This document shows, one piece after another, positions 48,701 to 61,400 of a stretch of DNA of 64,000 nt. The DNA is from Panagrolaimus kolymaensis (taxonomy: Eukaryota > Nematoda > Chromadorea > Rhabditida > Panagrolaimidae), in the NCBI GenBank assembly GCA_028622995.1, contig JAJQJQ010000004.1, positions 1,240,001 through 1,304,000 of the forward strand, written 5' to 3'. The translations under genes were made by a program, and so were the position numbers. The notes under the pieces were generated by a model. It saw only the letters and a program-made list of their open reading frames with translations. It was not told where the DNA came from and made no database searches. Position 1 is the stretch's first letter. Each line of letters begins with the position of its first letter.

Positions 48701-51585
48701 ATTTTTAACGGGGAAAATGGTATTTTTCACTTTCTCTCTTTGTATTTTGGCGTTTTGTTCAAATTGATATCAATAAAGGAAAAGAGTAAAAAACGCCATT
48801 TCTCTGTTAAAAATTGTGGTCATAGACATGTTTTGCTATGGAAATCGAACGAAGTTCCAATTTTTTTAAATTTTTTTTGATAATTCGATAGAGGAGATTC
48901 TGGGGATTATATGGTATTTTTCTTAGGGTCGCCATGAGTTCCGAAACAAAAATGGCATCAATTTTAAGTATTAATATGCAAATTTCAACTCATTTTCATA
49001 GGATATCTAAATATATGGTATATGCCATTCGAAAGCCCATATTCGACTGCATAATAATGGATAAAAATCAAATTTTTATACTTCATGGGTGAATTTAGCC
49101 GAATTTTTGAACGTTGAGGATGCCTTAAACTTCGATAGCGGAAAATTTGCATATCAGCTTATCTTTTGAGGAAAATTTTGACGCCAATAATTTTTTTACA
49201 CCATAAATAAACGTTTGGTAAAGAAAAATAAAAAATAAAAAAAATTTTGGACCGCCCGATTTAAAAAATCTGGTAGACCTTCTCTTAAGTAAAAAAAGCT
49301 TCCAACTTTAGCCAACAGCGACTTGTCTCCAAAATAAAACTGCAACTTTTTATTTGAAAAAAAAAAGCGCAACAAAATTTTTTTTGAGTTTTTATTTTAT
49401 TTTTCTCGGGAAATGCCAACATAAAATTTTATTATTCAACATTTTTTTTTCTTCAAAAAAAATGCAGACGCAAAAAATAAATAAGCAGTTGTGTGTTTGC
49501 CTAAGACAATGATGACTTACTTGATGTGTATGTATGCCCTAACTAACTATGAGAGCTAATAACTGAATCATTTCAACGTTAAATTAATGGGAAACAAAAC
49601 AGAAGGAAAAAAAACTAAAAAAAAGTTTTTGCCCTTCAAAAAAATTTAAAAAGAAAAAAAGTAAATTCATCCGTCAAACTTACTTGAGGCTTTGAATGAG
49701 CAGCAGCATTGCCAGCAGCTGCAGCATGATAACTTGCTAGCTCAAATGGATCCGGGGCGTCAAGATGCTCAAAATCATGATCCGAGTCATTCGAGCCAGA
49801 GGGTTGTGGTTTATGCTATAAAAAAGAGAGTTTTTTTAAAGGAAGAAAAAATAATTAGCGATTTTCATAGTTAAAAAAAAGAAGATTTGGAATTTATAAT
49901 TGCTTCTTATGTCATCGAAAGTGTAAAAAAAACCGAAAATTTAATTGATGGTTTTAAAATGAAAAATCGAAATATCGGCATTATGGTCCATCTTTTAGTT
50001 ATGTGCCTCAATAAAAAATTCTATCGGCAAATTGAAACTATATTTTGGGATTTAATTTTTTTGTTAACTTTTTTTTGAGTAAATTTTAATGTTATAAAAC
50101 CAAAACGCCTTACAAAATCTTCCATTTTCTAATTTTAGCTAAGTATTTTATTAAAACTTACATCCATGATTGGAGTTTTTTCTTTTTCACCAATTAACGA
50201 TGAATGAATATTAGTTAAAGCAGTTTTAAATTGCTCTCTTTGGCCGTAACTACTTATTGAAGAAAATGAATCTCTTCTTGCAATATCCGTTAAACGTTCA
50301 ACTAAAAAATTAAATAATTTTAAAATAATATTTAACGCGGGAAAACATAAAAAAAGAAAACAACATTAAAATAAGCGATAAAAAGAAAAGTTATTTATTT
50401 CATCAGCAAAAAAAAAAGATCACCAAAAAAAGAGAAATCATCAAACATGAAAAAAATGGGTTAAGAAATTTAAAAGAGTTGAGTAATTTTTAAAAATTTG
50501 TTTTTGTTTATATAAAAAAATCGAAGTAAATTTTTTTTTTGAAATATAAAATTTTAAAAGTAATATTTATTTTTTGTTAATTTCATTATTAAAAAAATGG
50601 ATCCTAACGCGACTTCTTTATTTATATTTTTTCAATTTTTTTTGTGTTACACGCGACTTTTTGCGCTGTTATGTCTTTGAAGCTAGCAGCAGCAGCCTCA
50701 ACAACACCATCAACATCGTCGGCATTTCATCCACGGACTCTCTTCTCTCGTTTTCTCCTGCTTGGTTAGTCGGTGGTGGGCTTTTGTTGTTTGTCACGCG
50801 GAATAAGGCAAAATGATGATGTTGAAAGAGGACCTTCTCGCGTGGTGCTCTTCTCTCTTTCTATGTGACCGAGCCATCCTCCTCAGGAAAGAAAAAAAAA
50901 CAGACTATTTTTTATTTCCATGGGTTTGGGAAAATGGAATGAAAAAAGAGCTGAAAGTGTCTCTTTTTGAGTTGATCTCAAAGATCCTCAATTCTTCTTC
51001 TTTTTTTTTGCCGCGGGTTTTTCTTTTGATTTTTTTTTAATTTCGTGAGACTAACTAAAAGAAAAAAATTTAAAAAATTTTCTGGGAAATATAATTTCAA
51101 AGAAAGAGAAATCTTGAAAATGGAAAAAAAGTTTGATAGATCAAAACCACGTTTATTTTATAAAAAAAAACTATCCAATGACGCACAAAAAAGACAGCGA
51201 GACAAGAAGAAAAAACCAATGCGGACGACAATAAAAAAACTTTTAACAATGAAAGAAACTTTTTCACGTTCTTTAGTCACGTGGAAATAATAAAAAAATT
51301 AACGGAAATATGAAACAGCTGATTTTTGTCTTAACACAACAGCAATCATCATTTTTGATGATAATCATCAAAAGCAGCCATTTCACACTTCAATCATTTA
51401 ATCGAAGCAACTCCTTTCTTACTTGATGAAGTCATTCGACGAGCAAATTCAATTTCTTCTTCATTTATTTGAACATTGGGCTCAATTTCGGGCTCGTTTG
51501 AATCATTTAATGATCGTCCAAAAATGGGTGAAGCTTCACGAAATGCTCGACGAAATAAACCTCGAGACTTGGATGGCGAAGTCAT
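39705..51585 (-). CDS. ret-1: Reticulon, long isoform
   Basis: Eleven exons (51423-51585, 50162-50301, 49684-49815, 45033-45606, 44496-44975, 44342-44443, 40240-40534, 40111-40180, 39998-40049, 39829-39934, 39705-39771) join in phase and encode 726 residues. The N-terminal 530 are low complexity: Ser/Arg-rich at first, then His-, Glu-, Asp- and Pro-rich, with no known domain. The C-terminal reticulon homology domain begins LDIIYWRDPKKSG and has two long hydrophobic hairpins. The protein ends KKEE, a KKXX endoplasmic-reticulum retrieval signal. Reticulons shape tubular ER. Exon 1 read through its donor would give a separate 63-residue product. A palindrome of about 1.06 kb lies in the intron between 45606 and 49684. 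Three short isoforms start downstream. Confidence 0.88.
41307..41385 (-). CDS. ret-1: Alternative first exon of ret-1 (short isoform, hydrophilic)
   Basis: ATG at 41385 reads MAKNTTTRRSFKRHAEWVPA, then DDLVGK, before a GTACAG donor in phase 1, which joins the reticulon exon at 40534 to give KVLDIIYWRDPKK. The resulting protein would have 222 residues, similar to the short reticulon isoforms of other animals. Confidence 0.7.
42115..42280 (-). CDS. ret-1: Alternative first exon of ret-1 (hydrophobic N terminus)
   Basis: ATG at 42280 (MSKFGALGRGIYALIALLSR) is followed by a hydrophobic stretch (FFVNVAFIFSLGVSVYTVG) and a basic end KDKKP, then a GTAAGT donor in phase 1 to the reticulon exon at 40534. 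The 251-residue product would carry an extra membrane segment before the reticulon domain. This exon is spliced in the same phase as the other three starts. Confidence 0.7.
43222..43282 (-). CDS. ret-1: Candidate third short first exon of ret-1
   Basis: ATG at 43282 reads MDPFLGTAITTIKKCSSSEN and meets a GTATGT donor in phase 1, compatible with the reticulon exon at 40534. It is only 20 codons, so the case rests on start, donor and phase together. Confidence 0.5.
45607..49683 (-). other. ret-1: 4.1-kb intron of ret-1 long isoform
   Basis: A/T-rich and low complexity, without supported exons. It contains the large palindrome at 48221-49284. Confidence 0.55.
48221..49284. mobile_element. Large palindromic (foldback/MITE-like) element flanked by TTAA
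   Basis: Nearly the whole 1,064 bp is an inverted repeat. The inner 48290-48709 and 48806-49250 blocks match over more than 400 bp with very few differences; the outermost 60 bp differ by an indel of about ten bases. The centre (about 48710-48805) is a partly paired, diverged loop. Both ends read TTAAGAGA outward-in and continue to GTCTACCA, so the element is bounded by TTAA (or TA) on both sides, as in piggyBac-type (TTAA) or Tc1/mariner-type (TA) insertions. It has no protein-coding capacity. It is unrelated in sequence to the element at 34985. Confidence 0.75.
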
Positions 51586-53524
51586 TCTTTCTTTAGTCCA
51601 GCTTTTTCCTTAGTTGTTTCAAAAAGGAAAAAAAAAATCAAAAAAGTTCACCGGAAATGCTTGCAAAAAAAAGTTTTGATTTTTCTTGAAGAACCAATCT
51701 CACGATAAAGGATTGACAGAGGGCGTTTTGTCGCTTATTGTGTGTGTGTATTGTTTGTGTGTGAATATTTTTTGTTTGTTGGGATGATGATGCTGCTGCA
51801 AGAAGACGATGAAAAACAAAAGGGCAACCAACAAACTAACTAAAAGCAGCAGCAGGCATTGAAACAACAACAAAAAACATAAGCAAAAAAAATGAAAAAA
51901 AAAATTAAGCGATGTTGGAATGAGAGAGCTACAACGGAATTTTTTTTATCCTTAATTAATGATTGATAGTTTTTGAGGGATCTTTTTAAATTATTTATTT
52001 GCCATCATAAGTTTGGAATAAATTGGTGGCTAGCAGGAGGAGATAATCAAAAATATAGTTTTTTTGGAACGATTCCCCTAGCAAAAAAAAATAATTCCAA
52101 GCCATCTCGAAAAAGAAAACAAGCTGTAAAAAGTTTGTTTTCATATAAACTTTTAACGCTGCTTTTGTAAACAAAAAATATTAAAGTCAATAAATAGTTT
52201 AAACATTTTCCGTTAAAAATGTTTTTCAAAGTCACGCAAAATCCATTCAAATAGTTTTTTAGAAATATTCAAAACTATTTTCTTTAAACTAAAAGACGTT
52301 TTAGAAATAAGCCTCGAGATGAAAAAAAGAAGTTAGAGAATCCTTGGAATTCGAACCAAAAATTTGTTTCACTCTTTCTAAAATTTTGAAACTGAAAAGT
52401 AGTAATTGAGAAAATTAAGGAAATAAAGGCCTAATGAAGAAGAAAAAATGTGCAAAGAATAACGAATGCAGAAAAAACCTTTTAAATTTTCTTCACCTTC
52501 AAATTAAATAAGATAGGTGCATGAATGAATCACAGAAAAAAATGTGGTTAAAAAAGTAAGTTTTCAAGATTTTTTGTTGTTGTAGTTTAATTTTGGGGTT
52601 AATAATGTGGTATTGCGGATAAATCCATTATTTAAAATGAGAAGAGAGGAAAAAATGAAGCTATCTTCATAATCACAAATTATTTTTTGATATGACTATT
52701 TAGTTAGCAATTTTCAACCAAAAAAGGAAGAAATTTTATTTATTAATTCAATTAAATACCGTAACATTTTCATTCATGGAAGCAGCAATAAAGCAAATAA
52801 ACCATTTGAATTTTTATTTTTTCGATGGGATGACAAGCAAAAATTGCATTAATGTTTCTCGAAAAACTGTCGATCATAATCAACAAAAAGCATTATATTT
52901 TTTTAAAGTGACAGCTTTCAAAATTTTGCAGAAAAAGCTTATCTTCTTCTCGCAACAAAACAAAAAAAATGTAAAGGAAATAAGAGAAAAGAAAAATGAT
53001 GATCCTAAGAAAACACGTGTTCGCGTGATTCTTTGGCTTTTCATCGAGTACAAGCAGGTAATCAATGTGCCAGTCATTCGAAACCCGAATCGGCTTGTGT
53101 TTCTTTTTTTTTGTCGAGTTATGAAGAAAAAAATATTGATAAAGTCTTTATTTGAGTAACCGTCATCAAAATACACACATAATTATTTTTGTTGATTAAT
53201 GACAATCACTGAAGATAAAAGATGCATCTAAAGAAAGGGTCAACAACACTTACACTATTTGCTTGATTTAACAAAAATAAAAAGTTTGCATATTTTAAAA
53301 AGTTTATAACAAGAAAACCGCTTTGAAAAGAAATAATTGGTGAAACTTTTAGTTTTCTCATACTCCTTCCTTTTAATATCTTGTGTATTCATAAAAAGAG
53401 CCAACGATTTAAAAAAAAAAGAGATCTTTATTCAAACGAAAAGCATAAATAAGAAAATTTAATAAATAATATACTACAATAATAAGAGAAACATATCACA
53501 TGATAAAAATTATTGTGAGACAGA
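51586..53524. other. Intergenic between ret-1 promoter and 3' end of fkb-6
   Basis: About 1.9 kb of A/T-rich DNA including a GT-repeat-rich patch near 51740. It probably contains the distal ret-1 promoter. I see no exon, tRNA or repeat. Confidence 0.5.
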
Positions 53525-54975
53525 TTAGACTTCAGCGGTATTACCATTTGATGTTGAAGGAGCAGCATTCTCTTCACCATTGACAACTTCTTTATCATCT
53601 TTTGACATTTTTGCAAACAAGTTATGGTATCGCTTCTTTTCCATGGCACGCATTTCTGCAAGAGCATTCTTACAAACAAGGATTTGTTGTTGAGCAGCTT
53701 TGTTATCAGGTTCAATTTCCAGGATCTTCTTGTATTCTCGAGTAGCATCATCATAATCTTTACGAGTTTCGAAGGCTTGAGCGAGACGATAGAGTGCTTT
53801 GACATTATTAGGTTCTTTTTCAAGGACCTTTTCAAGTTGTTTGATGCATTCAGATGTTTCACGAAGTTTGAGATGAACGAGAGCACTAAAAAAAGGTGAC
53901 ATATTAAATAATGCTATAAATAAAAACCACTCACCTGTTAAGACGACCAGAAATGAGTTGCTTGTCAAAATCTTCTTTGTATTTTTCATCCATGGGAGTA
54001 CAATGTTCTAATAGATTGACGACACTAAGATATTTATTGAGAGCCAACTTGAGTTTTCCTTGTTTGAGAAAATCATTGCCGCGTAATCTGATTTTTTCAG
54101 CTTCTTGAACTTTTTCTTCGTCTGTTAATTCCCAGCTGGCTTTAACCTTTTCGAAAGTTTTCAAAAAGATTGTATAAGACAATTCAGCATTTGGTGGCAG
54201 TTCAAAAGCAGCAGGAGGTTCTTTACCAAAAGTGCAGCGAGATCCTTTCAACGTGATACGGCATTTTTCTCCTTTATTGATTCGACGAATGGCACGGTCA
54301 ACACCTTCAGGAAGTTCATATTCAGCTCCTTCACCTAACAAAAAGGTAAGTTCACGATCATAGAACACTCGACCATTATGAGATCCAACAGCATGAACAG
54401 TAACAGGAGCGTTTTCAGAAGGGCAATTGTATTGTTCGCCAGTAACAATGATTGATTTCGTAATTGAGCCATCATGATCTGGTGAAATATCTTCTCCTTC
54501 CCATTTGAGCAATTCCATGTCAAAAACCAGTGTTGAATTTGGAGCAATTTTAGGAGGTGAACCGGATTCGCCATAAGCATATTCAGGAGCAATTGTCAAC
54601 ATACAATGTTCACCCTTTTTCATGTTAGCAACACAAATGTCCCATCCTTTGATAACCTAAAAATTAGAAATGAAGCCAATATAATAATCGTAAAAAGAGG
54701 AGTTACAAACCTGACCACGACCAAGAGTAAACGAAAAAGGTTCATTTCTTTCACGACTTGAATCAAATACTTCCCCATTTGTTAAAGTTCCAGTGTAATG
54801 AAGGTACACTTTATCACCAACAGCAGGGAGTTCATTGTTCGAACCTTCTTTAATGATCTTTTTGGTGATTTTTGCATCCTAAAATGAAGAGATTAAAGCA
54901 AGAGTTTAAAAAAAAAATAAATTTGTTTCATACCTTGTTAGGAGAAATATCAACGATATCATCAGAAGCAGACAT
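53525..54975 (-). CDS. fkb-6: FKBP-type peptidyl-prolyl isomerase with TPR repeats (FKBP51/52-like)
   Basis: Four exons (54934-54975, 54711-54878, 53935-54656, 53525-53885) encode 430 residues. An active-looking FKBP domain covers about 25-115 ([41 protein letters not shown]). A second, diverged FKBP domain covers about 140-235. Three TPR repeats follow at about 255-395 ([40 protein letters not shown]). The FK1-FK2-TPR layout is that of Hsp90 co-chaperones FKBP51/52 and C. elegans FKB-6, which acts in synaptonemal-complex-linked chromosome movement and dynein regulation. The last 60 residues are charged and disordered. It is divergent from the MYST gene, with 283 bp between starts. Confidence 0.95.
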
Positions 54976-55258
54976 TTTTTAGTTATTGGACGGAAACAAG
55001 CCGAAGAAAAACTAGCAAAAAGCAAGAGAATGAATGAAAATGATTGAATGATAAAAAACACTTCTTCAAGATGTTTTTCATTCATTCAAATTTTGGTTGA
55101 ATGAGAAGCTTCCAGAAACCATTGGGCTTTTTCCTCTCAAGACTTTTTGGTTTATATGGCAAAACGTAAACAATATTTCATTGATATCGTTAATTCAAAA
55201 ATTTCAAAAAATTTATATATACTTGCATCTGCTTTTTTTCTTCATAATTCAATTCAAG

Positions 55259-58001
55259 ATGTCATTAAAGGATGTTGCCCCGGTTAAACCAAAACTACCT
55301 TCTTCATTTATACCACCAACGACTTTACCGACGATTAATCACCTTATTACAAATTATTCAGTATCACCCAACTTTGGATTTAATATTTCGCAATCAAGCA
55401 GTAGTTATTCATTCATAAAAAAACCTCCCGCTCTTCCATCAATACCACCAGTTGTCATTAGAAGAGGTTCAGATGCTAATGATTCAACAAATCGTGCGAA
55501 ATATTCTAATGCAAATGGTCCAAAAGAAAAAAAAGAAGTGAAACAGAAAGTTGCTCGACCTTCAATATTAAGAAAAAGGCGTCCAGCTCCAAAGGTTGAA
55601 AGGCTTTCTCCACTATCACCTATAAAGCAGCCAATATCAGATCCAATCATAAATGAATCAAAGTCCGCGCTTGCTTCTCGATTATCAATATTATCTGTTT
55701 ATGAAGAATCAACTAAACCTGGACCTTCAATAACAAAAAGAAAATTTCCTCCGCCATTGAATGTTTTAACAATTCAAAAGAAAATAACTTTAGAAGAATT
55801 GGCAGGTGTAATTAATGCAACTTCAAAGTTGATAAGCGAAGCTAATGTTTCATCTTCGAAAGAGGCATCGGATGAAGGTTCAATTATGAAATCAAAAAGT
55901 CCTATTCGTTTTCCATCTCAACCTCATGTTGATGATTTACCACCACCAGCTAAAACAATGAGGCCTTCAGAAGTATCAATTTCATTTCAAAGAAAAAAGA
56001 CTCCCATTCCTGAACATGCAAGCAGTTGTAGTTCAAAAAATAATCCATTTTTACCTGCTGATACCAGAAAACAATTATTTGTTTCAATTCCTTCAACTTC
56101 ATCAAAACAACTGCCTGCTTCTATTTCAATTCAACCATCACGAAGGAATTCAAAAGCGATTGAAGCAAGTTTTGCATTCGATAATGATCCATCCAGCCCT
56201 CAATCAGTTGGTTCGCCGGTTTATTCTCCATCAGATTTTCCACCACGCCAACCCGATTTTGATTATTCCTCATTTCGCGAAGGTGATGTGATTTTGGTTG
56301 ATCGATCGGAATTGGGAGATGGTTTAAGAAAAGCATCTATTATTTATGTTAATAAAGAATATAGCTCCTCCTCACAATATTTTCAAGGTGAATTGATTGT
56401 TCTCAAGCCAGCAGCTCAAAAAAGTAAATTGTTTTTTTAAATAATAATTTCCCTTAATTGAAATCTTTAGGATGCGAAGGTGATAGCGGAAACCACACTG
56501 TTTACTATGTTCACTATGCTCGCCTCGATCGTCGGATGGATGAATGGATTGATATTCATGAAATTCATTCAGCTGTGGATAAACCGATGACTCCCGCATC
56601 TTCTCAACCTCGTGGAAGCTTTGTAATGACAGATTTAAGCGATTCCCCAACAAAGAAAACGAGAAGTCAAAAGAAAAAGGCTGAAGAATTCCAGCATAAT
56701 GAAAAAGCTCCCATTGATTATGGTGCAACAATAGCACGATGTGAAGAAAAGCATGAAAAGGCTACAATGTTAAAAAACATTGATTCGATTCAAATAGGAG
56801 ATAATGTTGTTCGTTGTTGGTACTTTTCACCATATCCAACTAAAGCTCTCGCTGGGCGGCATCTTTATATCTGTGAATTTTGTTTATCATATTTTTCTTC
56901 CGGAGAATTCTTCCAACTACATACTGTAAAGCTTAAATAATGATAATACATGTAAAATTTATTGCTTTTTTTTAGTTACATTGTACTCCAAAACCTCCTC
57001 CAGGTGAAATTGTTTATGCCGATGAAAAGAATTCATTTGCGGTTTATGAAGTTATTGGAGCTCAAAATCGCTTTTATTGTCAATCGCTTTGTTTATTATC
57101 CAAGCTATTTTTGGATCACAAAACATTGTATTATCATGTCGACACCTTTTACTTCTATGTCATATGCGAAATTGATTCTAAAGGATGGCCTAGACTTGTT
57201 GGACATTTTTCAAAAGAAAATTATTCCATGAATAATCTTGCTTGCATCATGGTTCTTCCACCTTATCAAAGAAAAGGCTATGGAAAGTTTCTGATTCAAC
57301 TCAGCTATGTTTTCTCTTGTCGTGAACGGTATCTTGGAACTCCTGAAAAGCCTCTCTCGGATCTTGGAAAAGTCAGTTATCGTGGATATTGGTGGTGGTT
57401 ATTAGTGAACTACATTGAACATGAAATTGGCTGTGAAGAAGATATTAGTATTCCTCACTTACAACGTGTTGCTGGAATCACCGCTGATGATATTATTTCA
57501 ACTTTTGAACCCATTGAACTAATTAAAAACTTTAAAGGTACATAACTAACTTTAAAAAATTTGAAGCGTTTTAAATTGCCATTTTTAGGAGAAATGTACA
57601 TATCCATGTCACCCCAAATTTTAAGATTTTGTAAAAGCCTTCCTATTTTTGCTGGGCCTAAATTGCTGTTGGATGTGGATCTCGTTCACTGGACTGAAAG
57701 ATATCTCCCTTTAAAAGCTAAAAAGAATGATAATGTTGTTAAGCATATTCCGAGCGTGAGAGATGAAAGCCCTAAAGAAATTAAAATCGAAGATGATCAA
57801 ACTGAAGACACAGAATATGATACCGATGAAGCAGATAATGCTGAAGAGGAAGATGAGTTTGATGATTTTGAAGATGATGAGGAAGAAGTAGTTGATGATG
57901 GTAACAGTGATGAAGAATATGATGAGGAAGACAATGAAGAAGAATTGTCATTAGACGACGAGGACATTGAAAGCGATGATGAAGCAGAAAAGCATGCATA
58001 A
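55259..58001 (+). CDS. mys-2: MOF-type MYST histone acetyltransferase with altered active site
   Basis: Four exons (55259-56423, 56471-56925, 56976-57537, 57589-58001) encode 864 residues. The first 340 residues are Ser/Pro-rich and disordered. A chromo-barrel follows at about 345-425 (FREGDVILVDRS, YYVHYARLDRRMDEWIDIHEI), then a C2HC finger (Cys523, Cys526, His539, Cys543) and the MYST domain: LFLDHKTLYYHVD with Lys589 at the autoacetylation position, NLACIMVLPPYQRKGYG with Cys630, and TPEKPLSDLG. In MYST enzymes the catalytic Glu lies in SYELS; here it reads SYVFS, Val at 652. A very acidic tail of about 70 residues ends the protein. MOF enzymes acetylate H4K16. Activity here is doubtful; another MYST subtype is less likely. 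Confidence 0.88.
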
Positions 58002-58402
58002 TATTTAAATAAACGTTTTGTTTGCTTTTGTTTTATATTAGTTTTTTGTCATGGGCAATAAAATAAATTTTTTAAAACTAGCTACAAATTTGAAATTAAA
58101 AAGTGTTTATCAAATAAAACATTTATTCGTCTGATTCTGCATCTTCTAACGCTCATTCATTCAGCATGCTAGTCGTTCAATTCACTAATCAGATTATGCT
58201 TTTTTCACTTATTACGAGTAACAACAAAAAAGATAATAAAATTTTGTTAACGTTCGAAATACACACAATATTATTATTTCGTCAAAAAAAATGATAAAAA
58301 AATAACACAACACACACAAAACAATCAAAATTATTACAACAAATTTTCCCGCTTATATTTATGCTTGAAATTTAAAAATTAACAATTTTTAAAAAATCTT
58401 TA
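58002..58402. other. Convergent 3' region between MYST gene and mitochondrial carrier
   Basis: 400 bases of A/T-rich sequence holding the 3' ends of both genes, with AATAAA-like motifs near 58006 and 58059 on the plus strand. Nothing else was recognised. Confidence 0.45.
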
Positions 58403-61400
58403 TTACAAAAACCGACATCCATGAATCATAGGATCAATATGAGTGGAACCAGCTTCAGGTAGAAGAAATGATGAACGCTCCCATAAATCTGACAGACTCA
58501 CATAACGTGATATTGGTTTCTTTGTATTGGCTGGATCAGTGACGACATATTTATGCGAATGAGAATCCAATGCTTTATCAAGAATTTTGAAATCCAGCAG
58601 TAATCGATATGTCCATTCCACAGTGAAAAATGTTGCAGCATTTGATGGAAACGCTCGAAGTAAAGTTGAGCCCAACCCAACAAAAAATGTTCGATATCCA
58701 TTTTCAGCATAAGTTTTTCGTATCACTTCAAGATAAGTTTTATGTGAATCTGATGCTTGAAATCTTGTTTTAATCACATCTGTTGGATAATTAAATAACC
58801 ATGAAACCATTCCAGCTCCACCTAAAAAAATAATCAAATTAAAGTTACAGTTAGACATGGTTTTTGAAAATAAGAAGAAAATTATTTTGTAGCTCCATGT
58901 CTTAAAAGTCTATAACGGAAGCTTCTATATGGACCAATTAAAAAATCAATTACTTTATTAAACAAAAAACATTATTAATCGAACCATTAAAAATTGAAAG
59001 GTCCACATTTGTTTCATTGACAACGCTCGCACTTGCAATGAAAAGATTTCAAACATGTTTTTTAAAATATTACCAATACAAAAACAATTTTTTTCTCCTT
59101 CCAACTTTTGCAAAAGTTTTGTTCATCAAAAATGAATTTTAATAAAAGGAAGTGTGTACTTACCACCAGCGAGTAGCAATTGCGACGACGTCAAAGCTTC
59201 CATGGTTCCATCCTTACTCATTTTTCTTGCAAATATATCATATGATGCAAAATAAATACCAAATGCTGGACAATCCCTTAACCATGTTGCAAGCATACCT
59301 CTGAAATTTAAAAATCGATTAATACATATTTGAAAAAAAAGTAGCTAACTAACCTTCCAAGTGTTCGAAATCCTTGTTCTTTTATTATCGTTCTTAAACA
59401 ATGATATGGTGATTTATATTTTGCATGAGCATCGTCAGATTGAATTTGAATTCGTAATTTTAATAATTCCGTTGGAGCTGCAATAGCACTTTGAGCTGCA
59501 CCTGCAGCACATCCAGCAATAAAATGAGTTGAAATTGAATGTTGATCTTTCATTTTTTTTACAACATTTCCATGTACACCAAATACTATTGCATTTACCA
59601 ATGTTAGTGATGCCAAAGGACTTGACATTCCTAAAAAATAATAGGTTAATTTTGTGAAGTTTAAAACTGTTTGGTTAAATGATACACAGTATGAATTGCC
59701 TAAATTTTTGGAGCTTGAATGGAGCACAATGTTTTCTGAAACTTTTAACGTTTTTCCCATTTTTTGCTCATTTTTAGATTATAGTAAGCAACTAAAAGTT
59801 ACTAATTTTAAAATCGGTTTAGCTGAATCATTTTCTTATCATCATGATGCAATTTCTTTGCATTCTCCTACACATATAACTTTTGCATCTCTTGCTTAAC
59901 TAATTTTGTAACCCAAAATCAAAATTTTAACAAATTTAATCTATGGAGTAAAAGCGAGCATGTTCAAAGGAAAAAACTACATACAACCTTTTTATTTGAA
60001 ACTCACTTTTATAGTAATTCTAAACATTTTAAATTTTTAGTATTTGTGATGCTTCATATTGACTACAAAAAAAGTTAAGTTGCTATTAAAAAATCTAAAA
60101 TTTTATTGGCAAAATAATGCTTTTAGTGTATTACTAATATTAATAATCCAAATGATTTTAAGTAAAATCATTTCTCTGGAACTTTGGTTTAAAAACAATC
60201 AAAACCCATTTATTAAATCTCCTTTTTTCTTTCCTATTGTTATTTTTTTAAATGTCAATGAAAAAAGTTAAGACATCAATGTAATTTGTGCTTTCCTTCA
60301 TTGACGATGGGCATGATATTTTTTTTCTATCGAGAAATATTTACGATCATTAAAAAAACTGATGAGCGCAAAGTGATTAATGATAGCCATCCCACATCGC
60401 CACTCATTTTTTTTTCTCTCTTATTTACCCATAATAATTCCTCATGCTCTTAATGAAGTAAAGTAATCAATTTTTTATGTTTTAAAAACAAAAAGTTAAA
60501 ATGTAAAAAATAAAAAGAATACTTACCTTTATAAAGACCTTTGACATGTTCATTTCGTATAATTGTTGTAAAACAATGCCATGTTCCTCGATAAACACCA
60601 GTTTGAGTTTGTAATCGAACTTTGATAGTATCAAGTGGATGACCGGCTAATACACCTGCAGCACCTGAAAAAATAATAAAAAAGATTAATGGAAATGATT
60701 TATGGTTGTAGTTAGAGTTAGTTTATTAGGAGGATTGGCTCGAAATGTTTCTTTACCACCAAAACAGCCGGCAATAAAATCAATGGCAGCCATTCTTATA
60801 ATGGGATATCTTTAAAATATGAGATCGTTTAAATATAATTAATTAACAGAAATTTAATAACCGGAAATGAAATAACAAAGTAATTAATATTAGCTACAAT
60901 AATAATCCTGCAGCTTGTCTGTAAAAAAAATTAACGACGTTGAAACCCAAAAAATGCCCAAATTTTTCTGTAAAAACTTTGAAGCATTTCCTTTATTTTT
61001 GGTTGATTAATAATAAGCAGAAAAAACCTGTCAGAAGTATAATAGTCAATTATTTGTGATAATTAAATAAAACTAACTTATGACAAAAATGACTGATTGT
61101 TAAAAAAAATATAGGCGGGTTAGTTAACAACAATCATTGCTCCTGCTGTTGCGCTGCCACCGCAATCATTGATGCTGCGCAAAAACATTAAAAAAATATA
61201 TGAAAAGAACCGCCTTGATTATTTTTTTTATTTGACGCACGAGGTATTTAGTTAACAGTAATAAAACCAACATTAATAATTTCTTTTTGTTACTTTTAAT
61301 AGTACAAAAACCATTTAGTTTCCTCTCTCTCGCGTAGTATTTTCTAAAAAAATTTTTATTCATTGTCGTATGATACATTAAAGAAAACCCCAAAAAAAAA

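Noticed and set aside
48686..48880. Open frame of 64 codons across the palindrome centre
   Set aside because: It lies in the inverted repeat, has no coding bias or splice context, and reads partly from mirror-image sequence.
52355..52372. TTCGAACC, like a tRNA B box
   Set aside because: No A box or acceptor stem pairing at the right spacing.
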